Shown piece by piece: positions 1 to 9,143 of a DNA stretch of 15,835 bases (within the stretch, counting starts at the first letter, position 1; each line of letters begins with the position of its first letter). The stretch lies in assembly GCA_003118195.1 (NCBI GenBank), contig BEXV01000028.1:517423-533257 (forward strand). The letters are read 5' to 3'. The DNA is from Hemicentrotus pulcherrimus (lineage: Eukaryota; Echinodermata; Echinoidea; Camarodonta; Strongylocentrotidae). The notes beneath the pieces were generated by a model. That model searched no databases. It worked only from the letters and a program-made list of their open reading frames with translations, and was not told the origin of the DNA. A program made the position numbers and the translations under genes.

Positions 1-667
1 ATGTAATAATGCAAACGAAGTGACTGCTCGTGTACATCAGACATAATACAGTGCTTGCACTATGCGAACATGCATCACGTGTTGTTGTAAGACAATGTCA
101 AGGTACGTATTGTTTGCGCTTGATGATGTCTCCTGGAGTTCCCTGGGGTTCTAGGTTCCTGGGATCGCTAAGATTAGAGAGCTGCGGAGATGTAGGCGTG
201 ATTGCATGTGAAGGTATACGGCGAGTAGGTGGACAGATAAACCTGTTGCATTTGTCAACCAGAAAACAAAAATATAACAGAATTATCTGCTGAACTCGCA
301 TTTTTTTTTCTTCTCAATCTCCCCCTCTTACTCTTAAATCACACACTCATATAATATGTGCCCGTATGCAGCCGATGATAAGGCTGGCATAATTTCATGT
401 CGAAATTGAATTTAATATTTTGGCCAAGATCTATCGGATTTAACAATTTCTAGAATAAACATGAATCTAATTGCCCGTAGGCGTGAGAAGGTGGGGATGT
501 GTTTTCGGAAAAAATATTTAAAAGGCGATGTGAATTGCCAGAGGGAATTTATTCTGATGTTTGTATTCTCCTGGCAAGTATGCAGAATGTTACAAAAGCT
601 TTCGAAGCCATTGATTTCCTGATCTGTTTTTATATTTTAGTTATGTTTTAAAACTAGGTTTAGCTCC

Positions 668-975
668 TGCCTTTAGCGTGGAATATTTAATGTTCAGGTC
701 AATTACTTCGATGTGAGCAAAAGGGTTAATAGGTATTGTCAACACGTATACATTTCCCATCTTTGTGTTTCATTCAGTAATTAGCCTTTAACCCTTTTTT
801 AGCATGGAACACTTAGATGTAACTAAAATGAAATAACGGTTAATAGGTAATTTGAAAACTAAAACTTTCCTAATCTTTGTATTTATTTTGCGACTACCTT
901 TACATTCCGCCTTTAAACATGGAATAGTAAGTTCTGTTTCTGTGTTGTGTGAGAGAAAAAGGGTTGATTTTTTAA
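668..975. repeat. Degenerate tandem repeat, about 3 units of 115-126 bp
   Basis: Three blocks recur in the same order. An A/GGCRTGGAA-like anchor occurs at 675-683, 801-809 and 916-924. A GGTTAATAGGTA-like anchor occurs at about 724 and 838, with a weaker GGGTTGATT at about 959. TTTCC.ATCTTTGT occurs at about 753-766 and 867-880. Spacing is 114-126 bp. The copies are strongly diverged, so this is an old local duplication or the remains of a minisatellite. No coding potential is seen. Confidence 0.5.
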
Positions 976-1490
976 AAATATATAAATAGTGCTTCGGAAA
1001 GCCGAACCCGAAACATGCAGATTGAGAGTTGGAACGTATGATAGTTGGTTCGCTTTCATTTCCATAACAATAATAATTTATTTAAAACATATACATGGTA
1101 AATCATTAGAGTAGGATGTGTTTGAAAACGACGGGTAGTCCATTTCAGTGGCATGTACATGTACGTAATGCAACTGTTTTACAAAGGGGTCATCCACTGG
1201 GCCAGGTACTGGAGTAACACTAAAGAAATGGCATGTTCCCGCTTCCGTTCAATGCACTTTGGTCGCTATAACGAACCCGTCCGTATCAAAAGAACTCCAT
1301 CGTGCCCTCGATACGATCGCAAAGACTTTCCAGAAATCAACTCTAGGACATTTCCAATTTCGTGTCGTATGTCCCATATCAAAAATCATGGTCGAACTAC
1401 GTAATACATCACGATAATCACGAAGATATTTGTTTGTAATATATTTATTTGTAAAAATGCAAAAGAAAAAGAAAATCAAACAGAAATAAA

Positions 1491-1515
1491 TCAAATCAAA
1501 TCAAATCAAATCAAA
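1491..1515. repeat. (TCAAA)5 microsatellite
   Basis: Five perfect tandem copies of TCAAA, flanked by AAATAAA on the left and TAATG on the right. A simple repeat in the intron, about 160 bp before the first exon. Confidence 0.95.
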
Positions 1516-1672
1516 TAATGTTATGACATTTCAATTGGTGATGGGAAAACTACTGACATTTTCTAAGGTTGATTTTTCCAGAGACTTTTCCATCGTGGTT
1601 ATTGGTGACATATTAATTGAATATATTCATTTTTAATTGAAGTTTATTTCCACTCTTTTTTTTCATTACCAG

Positions 1673-1789
1673 GTGACGACAGGTGTTATTCCTCACGGTG
1701 CCAGTTTGGTTGCGTCCAGTACAACGATGGATTCAACTGTTTCTGTCCAGAAGGTCTCAAGCTCACAGAAGATGGGCTTGGTTGTCAAG
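1673..1789 (+). CDS. Internal exon: EGF-like domain (non-calcium-binding type)
   Basis: The exon follows the acceptor CCAG at 1669-1672 and ends before the donor GTAATA at 1790. It is 117 bp and phase 1-1: two bases complete the incoming codon, 38 codons follow, and the last G starts the next codon. The peptide begins DDRCYSSRCQFGC and has six cysteines spaced C-x4-C-x3-C-x8-C-x-C-x12-C, a complete EGF fold with the usual C-x-C-PEG turn. The residues before the first cysteine are DDR rather than D-x-[DN]-[EQ], and the hydroxylation position in CVQYNDGFNC is Q. It therefore probably binds no calcium and is not beta-hydroxylated. The frame of the longer overlapping ORF (1637-1837) gives no domain and is a shadow. 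EGF domains of this type act outside the cell in adhesion, matrix or receptor proteins. The parent gene is not recognised. Confidence 0.88.
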
Positions 1790-2602
1790 GTAATATCAAT
1801 ATTATTGACCACGCAGCTACTCTTGCATAAAGAGTAGCGTTTAAACGTTCATATTAAAAAGGAATAAACACAAGTCCCAAATACGCGATTCCGATTTGTT
1901 GAAAATCAAGTTGCGTTTGAATACGACCTTTTTATGCGTTAAGACCCAGTTCGTCTAGTAGTAGTACATCGTACACGTAACCATAAACACACCATGTTTT
2001 ATTATAACTTCGAAAGTTGTGGAGGCGCTTCATGAAAAGCTTTTGTTTCCCATCTGAAGAAGAAATAATACAACCACCTGTATATTTTCATGAAATATAT
2101 TGTTGGTGCAAACGAGAACAAGTATCCATGTTCTGTTCTAATGTGGTTCACATACTGCTACAAATGAGTTATTTTCTCTTAAACTACAAACGATGGTACT
2201 GATATGGTCGAAACTAAGTTTTAAACGTTAATTCTGAGTGCATCACGACAACTTTACATAATATTGTTACTCAATTTAAGATTAAATGCATGACTTATTT
2301 AATATCATCTGCAAAGTACGCGTGTAATGCATCTAGCAAATCTATTCGGATGCACTTATTTCTATTGTCTTCGCTCACGCAGAGGTGCTATAATGTATAT
2401 TTCAACAATTCAAGGAATCCATCAGTAATTCCCTTGTGTGTGTCGAAAAAGGAAACATGAGATTCCATTTGTCTTGGGGCCACTAGCTCTTCATCCATTA
2501 AGGAACAATGGCAAAAACCTCCAGAACTAATGATTCATCAGGAAACTTCACGAGATGTGATAACTGTATCATTACTGACTTGTGAAATCTGATTCATTAC
2601 GT

Positions 2603-2700
2603 CAGGTGTTTGACAATCGTCCTGCATCATACATAATCATCTAGTTAGTTGGGAGCGACAGGTGAAACAATTGCAAGGATACATACTTTGTCACACCTGA
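2603..2700. promoter_or_regulatory. Possible intronic regulatory cluster (E-box / T-box half-sites)
   Basis: Three related sites lie within about 95 bp: TCAGGTGTTT at about 2603, ACAGGTGAAA at about 2659 and TCACACCTGA at about 2691-2700. CAGGTG/CACCTG is the Snail/E-protein E-box core, and TCACACCT matches the T-box (Brachyury/Eomes) half-site consensus. The first site follows an ACGTCA half-CRE. Motif matching alone is weak evidence. Conservation between related species would be the real test. Confidence 0.2.
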
Positions 2701-3142
2701 TGGGCTTCCATGACTTCGATCGGCGGCCCCTTTTAGGCAGGATTATTCTGGAGGAAACAAGGGGCGTTCGGGGAGGGCGCCCTTTCAAAGATCCTTGTCA
2801 CTAAATTGCGATTAGGTTAATTTATCGGGTTCGTCTGTAAAACTATTAATTGATTGTCCTTTTAGAGTACCTAAAATATATGAGTGCATGCAAAGGGTAC
2901 GTCCCCTCTTTCATCAAGTAGATCAAAACGATCAGTTTATTTCCTGCTTTCATTCATATCCATTTCCTTTTTTTAAAAGACCCAATTTTAGAAAGGATGC
3001 CCTCCTAAAAAAAATGCACGTAATCAATGATAAAAATAACGCTTTAAAAGTTGATGAAGGAAGTGGTGTTTTGGATGATACGTATCTTTGGGAAGTCAGG
3101 GCCACCTCACTCATGTCAATGGGTGTCTTCTTTCACGGAGTG

Positions 3143-3186
3143 GCGTAGCGCGAAAACCCGTGGGCGGGGGCTAAAAGGGGCCGCCG
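3143..3186. repeat. GC-rich GGCGTAGC-containing segment, possible repeat fragment
   Basis: A GC-rich stretch with TGGCGTAGC at about 3142, then a G-rich tract (GTGGGCGGGGGC) and GGGGCCGCCG. The same GGCGTAGC core, again followed within tens of bases by G-rich sequence, occurs at about 14060 and 15632. This suggests short remnants of one dispersed repeat family, but the flanks are too diverged to prove it by eye. Confidence 0.3.
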
Positions 3187-3779
3187 TTTGAATGACAAGA
3201 AAAGACAAAGAAAATGGAACAGAGATAGAAAAATCATTAAAACCTTAAAGATCAGCGGCACTGTAATTAACCATTCTATGTCGTATTCTATCTTATGACC
3301 TGTACCCTCTCCATTGTCGTACCCAAGCCATACGCCATTCCATTGCATGTATTAGTTAAGAATTTCAGATAATTATTCGGTGTCGATTTGTGATGATACG
3401 TGAGGGAAAATAAAAATTTTGTGCTATAATTCACAGCGCTCATTATACGCACCTTCTCCGCTTTCTGGTTATTTGAGCGAGGAATATCATAAAGGGAATC
3501 ATAGTTTGGAAAGCACATGTGCTGGTAAATCTGCAACATAGTGAAACCAGTTAGTTAGAAACCAGATATCTTTATTGCACAAGGATTATTCTTATTTGTC
3601 TCGTAACAAATTGAGTCCTCGAACAAATGACATTTAAAGAAAATTAAGCTGACTAATGTCCACGTTCATCGATCCATTCTTAAAACGAATGTACTTTCGG
3701 AAAAGGCATCTTTGCCTATTTCGAAACACATTCGAACCACGTTTGTGATTAACAGCCTATTGAGTTTTGAACTGTGTTA

Positions 3780-4260
3780 AACAACGATTAGGCATGCTCA
3801 CTTCTTTCCGCCACAAACCATGCGAGCTTAACTTAACTTCTCGGTTTGGCCGACATGGAAGTCCCTCAGGTAAGGTCGGGGGAATGTTCACAGTAACTCT
3901 AGGATTGAACTTTACAAGACCCTCTCTCAGGTTCAAGTCTAGCGGCACATTTCGTCGAGTCGCCTTGCCCGGAAGGAAGCGATTAAAGAAGTTGGGCGGA
4001 ACGGGTATTTTAGGGGTTGGCGGGTTCTTTACTTGAGGCAGTCAGTCTGCAGGTCTGTCTGCTAGCCAAGCTTCGAGGGTCTCTCAAAGACCTCACCAAT
4101 TCCCTAGGTCCGTCGGTTTGTTACACGGAAGTGCGTCGAGGAGATTTGTCTGGTGGTGGGTGTATCGAGTTGCGGCCAAGCAGTAACCGAGGACTCGCCA
4201 ACGTGATGACAGCCAGCAGCTTCCCAGACAATCCCCTAGAAGCAACAACCTGAACCGCTG
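3780..4260. other. GC-richer block of unknown nature within the intron
   Basis: About 480 bp with roughly 53-57% GC on the lines I counted and about two dozen CpGs, set in AT-rich intron. On the plus strand an 89-codon frame (3767-4036) overlaps a 78-codon frame in another register (from a TTG at 4017 to 4253); the minus strand has a 63-codon frame (3757-3948). None shows a domain I recognise. A small hairpin GGTCT/AGACC lies at about 4078-4092. It could be a decayed transposon coding part, a non-coding RNA exon or a CpG-rich regulatory element. No function can be assigned. Confidence 0.35.
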
Positions 4261-4417
4261 GGAATCCAAAGAAGCATTAGAACATTATAAAGCAGACGTT
4301 CTGTGATGATGGTTGGAAATAACGGATCATTGTTTTCAGTCTCATGACATTATAAGTCGTGAACATTCGTGTTAGTGACATGATTCATCAGCCCAGAACA
4401 GGGGCTTGCTCAAAAAT

Positions 4418-4441
4418 GGGAGGGGGAGGGGTGGGGGGGGG
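4418..4441 (+). other. G-quadruplex-type motif
   Basis: Runs of 3, 5, 4 and 9 G separated by single bases (A, A, T) satisfy the G3+N1-7 quadruplex rule with very short loops, the most stable class. The motif is on the coding strand, so it would also be present in the pre-mRNA of the intron. The C-rich complement could form an i-motif. Confidence 0.7.
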
Positions 4442-5394
4442 AGAGAAGATTGGATATTTTGTGCATTGGTTGTATGGGATCTGATGCACAAGGACCAGCT
4501 GGAGACCACATGTCGTTGGATTAACAGTGGTTTTTAGATCCGTACTCATGTATAACAACAAGTGAAAGCTGTACAAATGTATTTAAGAATAATAATGTTT
4601 AGCATTGTGATATATACGTACCTATCTGTATTATCATGTTCACAACGCATAGGGATCAACTGTCAGTAAAGCCGTTATAACCATTTTTAGTCACTTCTAA
4701 AAGATTAATTGCAAAAAAATCCGAGTTTTACCATCTTATCAATTAATTAAAAATCTATATACTTGTTATTTACACTTGTAAGCTCTTTGAAACATCACAG
4801 TAATGCTACCCTTGAAAGCCCACCGTTGATTGCTTAAGAAAAATTGAGTAACTTTAAACATTTGAGAAATGAAGCTTATTTATTCAAGACATCATCGTAG
4901 GACCAAAGATGGGCTATTTTCTGTTCGTGTGTTTTGGGAAAATCGAATCATTATACACCCTCACATCTGTACCACGTTCCAACAATATAATTATCGTACT
5001 AATTCATTTCCCATTCATGTGACATCTCGTGACAACTCGAGAGAGGAAATGTTTGAGTCATGTCATGAACAACATGATGTGCAGAAACAGAGCCATGGCA
5101 CATTCAATCATATGTTGCATAAACAAGATAGCTTCGAAGGCTGTCGATAGATGTCATTGAGAAATATGGTTGAACTGTAATACACAAATGAACTTTTTAA
5201 TTTCCGTTCATGAGAAGATAAAAATGTATTTTTTCCTGAAATGATTAGCCCTCTTTTATGACGCTCTTTGAATCGTTTCCCCTGCTTTATGGTGTAACTA
5301 CGTTGACCATTAAAAAATGAACAACTACTCGCAATAGAAATTGATATAATGATAGGATATTATGAAACTGGCTGGTATTTCGTTTCAAATCTAG

Positions 5395-5620
5395 AGGTAC
5401 TATGGTCTATACTCACGGGACTGTTAATCACAAGGTACGGGGTTCAAATCCCCGTTACAAACTAACATGACTGGTCATTCGCCACTCTTCACCCAGGTGA
5501 AGCAAATAGGTCCCTGGTGTGAAGAAATTGTCCAAATGCTTTAGTGCCTTATCAGGATGTGTCAACTTTAAAGCCGGGGTAATAATTGTGGAGCATCAGA
5601 AGTGTAAAATCTGAAAGACA
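5395..5620 (+). mobile_element. Decayed tRNA-derived SINE
   Basis: The head resembles a tRNA: a perfect Pol III B box GGTTCAAATCC at 5441-5451 lies in a TpsiC-like arm with ACGGG/CCCGT stems (about 5437-5455), and CTGTTAA at 5421-5427 recalls the anticodon loop of tRNA-Asn. The anticodon stem has mismatches and the A box is poor, so this is not a working tRNA. The downstream body contains CACCCAGGTG (about 5490-5499), TCCCTGGTG and GCCGGGGTAATAAT (5573-5586). These resemble the shared body of tRNA-SINEs in sea urchins and other marine deuterostomes, as I remember them. The exact ends are uncertain and no target-site duplication was confirmed. Confidence 0.65.
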
Positions 5621-5866
5621 TGAGCGCTGGTCATGAATCCACTATTAGCAAAATCATTATTACTGTTATTATTATAATTATTTAGGCCTACATTGTAATA
5701 TCACCATAGAAGTTCACGCACATACACTGTAGGTCATATAGAAGGGGGCAATATTCGCGATTGACGTATGTTTCTGATTCCGCATCATTATGTAAAAAAC
5801 TACTTCCTATATATCCTTAGTATATTTTGTTAATCATGTGTTTATCTCTTTCCTTCTTCTCCAAAG

Positions 5867-6001
5867 ATGTTAACGAATGCGAGGAAGGTTTAGCGAAATG
5901 CCCACGGGGTCGCCGATGCGCCAACACATACGGAAACTACCTCTGCCTGTGCCCCGAAGGATACAAATATCAATATGTCAACGGAAAACTAACGTGTGTA
6001 G
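5867..6001 (+). CDS. Internal exon: calcium-binding EGF-like domain
   Basis: The acceptor is AAAG at 5863-5866 after a pyrimidine tract, and the donor GTGAGT begins at 6002, a near-perfect consensus. The exon is 135 bp, phase 1-1. The G from the preceding exon plus AT gives D, producing the classic calcium-binding start D-V-N-E-C. Six cysteines are spaced C-x6-C-x5-C-x8-C-x-C-x14-C. CANTYGNYLC fits the Asp/Asn beta-hydroxylation consensus C-x-[DN]-x4-[FY]-x-C. Domains of this class use calcium to stiffen tandem EGF rods in fibrillins, fibulins and similar extracellular proteins. The frame stays open past the donor to 6252, but that extension is intronic read-through without cysteine spacing. 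Confidence 0.95.
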
Positions 6002-6449
6002 GTGAGTGCCAATCAGACCCTTTTCAGTATTCTTGTAACGTTTCAAATGGGGACCGGAACGGTTTTGCACCTTTGGGTTTATTGGAAGGGTATTCCCTTT
6101 GTGAAAGATCGGCCCAGGTGTCAGTGGGAAGAAGGAAAGAGGCTTGTATGCTGATGGGAATTGGAGTGGTTCCCTTGGACCAGGGAGCAAGTGGTGATTG
6201 TATGAATGGTTGTACTCTTGTGTCATGCTACCTTGCTGTCCATACAATGTGAGGTCTCACCCCGCGTATCTTTGCTCGATTGAATATCTGGCATCGTTTC
6301 GAGAGCGGAATCACATCTCCGTTCCATGTCCTAAACGGTCATAATAGGGCCGGAGACTTGGCAAATATTACGTGTGAACTCAATTACTGTATGGACAGAA
6401 ACATATGTCAGTGCAACCTGATGAAATTCAAGGCATCAACACATGTAGA

Positions 6450-6490
6450 GATTGAGAGAGGGCGAAAAAGAGAGAGGGAGAGATAGAGAA
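6450..6490. repeat. Imperfect GA-rich tract
   Basis: Purine tract built from GAGAGAGG, GAAAAAGAGAGAG and GGGAGAGATAGAG units, interrupted and old-looking. It lies about 450 bp into the large intron. Confidence 0.8.
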
Positions 6491-8370
6491 AGATGAGGAA
6501 GGATGATGCTGTAGTGTTGAAGCAGTTTTGATTAAGGAACGGGAAAGCTGCATACATCCCAAGGAGAACTGGAGGGAGGTAACCATTTTTCAGTGATGGA
6601 TCTGCCGAATCCCTTAATCCTTACACTGAGTGAGGTTGATGCGAACTTTTTCGTGGATCTTCCCATGTCCGTGGTTCCCCTGAATGGTTTTGACACGTCG
6701 CCGTGACGAACATGGGACCAAACATAATTATTTGCATCCATTTATTTCAATTCTATTCTCATTTAACTTGTTTTTGTTGATGTTGTTGTAACGACATGTG
6801 GGCAAAAGTATCAGACTATTTCGCTGTTATGTGTGTGATTGTTTTACGCGAGTGCGGTGGGTCGAAAACTTGTCGAAATAGTTGAAAACCATGTGTAAAT
6901 GGATTCATAATGGGTGCTAGCGTGAAAGAGTGATGTTCATGCATTCTGCTGTGCCTTGCTCAACATAGTCACAGTTCTTCAAGTGATAGTTTTTTTTTTT
7001 CACTTTCCATATAACCTTGATATGGAACCGACGCCTCCAACATTGCATATAAACGAATAACCATTCTTTGATCAAAAGAATCTCAATTATTGCTTTTTTA
7101 TTCTATAATTGTGTTGTCTTTTTTCATATTTTCTCTTAATGCCATCACCTGATTTTGGATAAACCAGTTGGTCAAAGTGAAAACGAAGCCGACTACGACG
7201 GTAGGTCCGATATTGATGTTGAACTAATAGCAGCAGCTACTGGCGAACGCCGTTGATCTAAACTTGAATTAGCACGCTTTGAAATAACAGCTATAATTAT
7301 GACCCTTTCCGAAATCGTGGAGAATGAAACAAGAACTGTAGTTAAATAAAATAGATTGCAATCTTGTCAACATGTGATTTAAATTTTCGATTTGACTATG
7401 AAGCGATATGCTACCGTTTTTTTAAATTTTTGTTTAAAAGAATGTTGGTTAATTCTTTATATTTCTTTTCCTAGTTTCAAGTTTTTTTTTGTACCGACAT
7501 GTTCACGATGGTTTCAACGATTTAAACAAGGGGTAGATTTAGGGAGAATTCTTATTTGCACCGAATCTACAGATTTGGAATTGTTGTTCAATTCAGTTGA
7601 TTTTCATCATTGACTGTAATATATATAAATACAATTTTGTTTAATCAATTAACCAACTACCAAGAAATAACAGTGCATGTCGTAGGTTTTGTGGTCGGTT
7701 TATGCGTGTCAAACAGTAACTAATGTCAAGATCTTTGCATATATTTGTTGCAGTGATTTATCTTATTATTTCCAATAATATATATGGCTCTATATGTCCC
7801 TATTTATTTCAGGTATAGGGCTATTTTTAGTCCATATTTCAGCTTTATAGGCTTCTTCAAATACTCCTATTAACGCCAGATTCTTAAAAAACAAACTTTA
7901 AAAAAAAACAAATATTAAAATAGAAATGTATATATATTATCTTTAATTTGCTGCTGTAATTATAAACACTGCTTTAGATGTACTACATAGGGCTGAAATG
8001 AAGCTTTTGAATCGAACATAATATAGCGAAGTAGTTTATAACCTTTTTTTTTGTGACTCGCAGGAAGTTTTGACTTAATTTTGAGATGTTGCCTGAATGA
8101 TGAACGCTCATCGCATTTTCTTGGAAACTCCAGCGTATATTACTCTATACATTCTGAAAAGCTTCTTTATTAACGACTGAACAAATTACCAAGCTGCATG
8201 GTTGCAGGTGGCGTACATAGATCATTGACCTGGCGCATTTTTCAATAATGCTAATGCCCCCTTGCCAGGAAGCGTCATTTGATTGCGTTTTACCTGCGCT
8301 AAAACAACCATGTGCAAGCGATTCAACTCAGTGGTTGCTGTTTGCTTGATTCATTTTTTTAAAAATCACA

Positions 8371-8490
8371 CTCGCTAGGCGCGTCGAACGCTGAACCAGT
8401 CGCTGACGCAGTCCTCCGTCAACCAATATGACGTCTCACGTGCAACGGGCACGTTTGACGCACATCCAACGGGGTCAGACCGGAAGTCAA
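8371..8490. promoter_or_regulatory. CpG-dense cluster of promoter-type motifs (putative promoter or enhancer)
   Basis: I count 15 CpGs in about 120 bp within a strongly AT-rich intron. In order there are a CCAAT box (8423-8427), a CRE-like TGACGTC (8429-8435), a CACGTG E-box (8437-8442) and a perfect ETS site ACCGGAAGT (8479-8487). NF-Y, CREB/ATF, USF and ETS/GABP sites together are typical of CpG-type, TATA-less metazoan promoters. A splice-donor-like CAG|GTAAAA lies about 130 bp to the left on the minus strand (boundary 8294/8293), preceded by an ATG (8311-8309), which could mark a short first exon of an antisense transcript. It could instead be an internal promoter or enhancer of the EGF gene. 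No transcript evidence is available. Confidence 0.4.
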
Positions 8491-9098
8491 CTTTCAAAAT
8501 CTACCAATCCTTTAACTTTCTTTTTTCAATATTTGTGATATTCGCGTAAATCTCGTATTTCTTGCCACTGTTTTCCTCTCTTCATCCCCTCTGTTTGATT
8601 TTTTGTTCTATATGCTTTATGCATGATGCATATATCATTTTAAAAAACCTAGTTATTTCGTAACCATTCGTTGTTCTGTACATCCACATACTCTTTTTTG
8701 TTTTCACGTCGATGCTGTTCTGCACAAACTGCAAACTAGAATGTTTCTGATCAATTTGACGTCCAATGAATTCACTTTTCTCTTTGTTAATATATTTTTG
8801 TTTTATGTGAGGGTAAGGTATTTTTTATGTGCCAATGTAGTCCAATTTCAGTTTCAAGTCGATAATATTCTTAATCTTATTTTAGCTGTACACAGATTAT
8901 TTTTATGTGATTGGTACACTTCAATGCTGCCAATCCAAAATTATTGCGAAAATCGATGATAACACATCGAAAAAAATGATATATTGTGCTTCACATCACC
9001 TCCTCGTCATTTAATTTGTATCAAACAATCACGATTTGGTCATCAGGCAAAACAAATCTTATACATCAAAATAATTTCGACTTTGTTTTTAACGGACA

Positions 9099-9103
<5 letters not shown>

Positions 9104-9136
<33 letters not shown>
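9104..9136. repeat. (GA)n microsatellite
   Basis: About 16 uninterrupted GA dinucleotides, followed by AAAAGGAGAAA. Mirror-symmetric homopurine tract capable of triplex (H-DNA) formation; probably length-polymorphic. Confidence 0.95.

Positions 9137-9143
<7 letters not shown>

Larger units (their letters stand above)
1..1672 (+). other. 3' part of an upstream intron (no exon seen)
   Basis: AT-rich sequence with stops in all frames and no cysteine-rich coding stretch. It ends with a polypyrimidine-rich stretch (about 1645-1668) and the acceptor AG at 1671-1672. Because the following exon starts in phase 1, at least one more coding exon must lie upstream of the window. A perfect TATAAATA occurs at 981-988, but nothing after it looks like a first exon. 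A 5-bp hairpin TTCGG/CCGAA with loop AAAG follows at about 993-1006. The short ORFs at 30-293 and 1153-1404 show no recognisable domain and are taken as chance. Confidence 0.6.
1790..5866 (+). other. Intron, about 4.1 kb, between the first and second EGF exons
   Basis: Begins GTAATA and ends with a pyrimidine-rich tract (about 5839-5862) and AAAG at 5863-5866. I looked for further cysteine-rich exons preceded by AG and followed by GT and found none. It holds an E-box/T-box cluster (about 2600-2700), a GC-richer block (3780-4260), a G-quadruplex motif (4418-4441) and a decayed SINE (about 5395-5620). The ORFs at 2017-2202, 2888-3148, 3133-3539 (minus) and 4869-5150 show no recognisable domain. 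The rest is plain AT-rich sequence. Confidence 0.8.

Noticed and set aside
981..988. TATAAATA as a core promoter
   Set aside because: AT-rich intron makes such a match likely by chance, and no first exon or start codon context follows before the phase-1 exon.
3925..3945. B-box-like GGTTCAAGTCT as a second tRNA or SINE
   Set aside because: The match is imperfect (ends in T rather than CC), with no T-stem pairing and no A box upstream.
5413..5460. Functional tRNA gene
   Set aside because: The B box and T-arm are good, but the anticodon stem has mismatches, the A box is poor and no acceptor stem closes. The downstream body identifies it as a SINE.
5827..6252. A 141-codon single-exon gene
   Set aside because: Only 5867-6001 has EGF cysteine spacing. 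Its edges are good acceptor and donor sites and the rest is intronic read-through.
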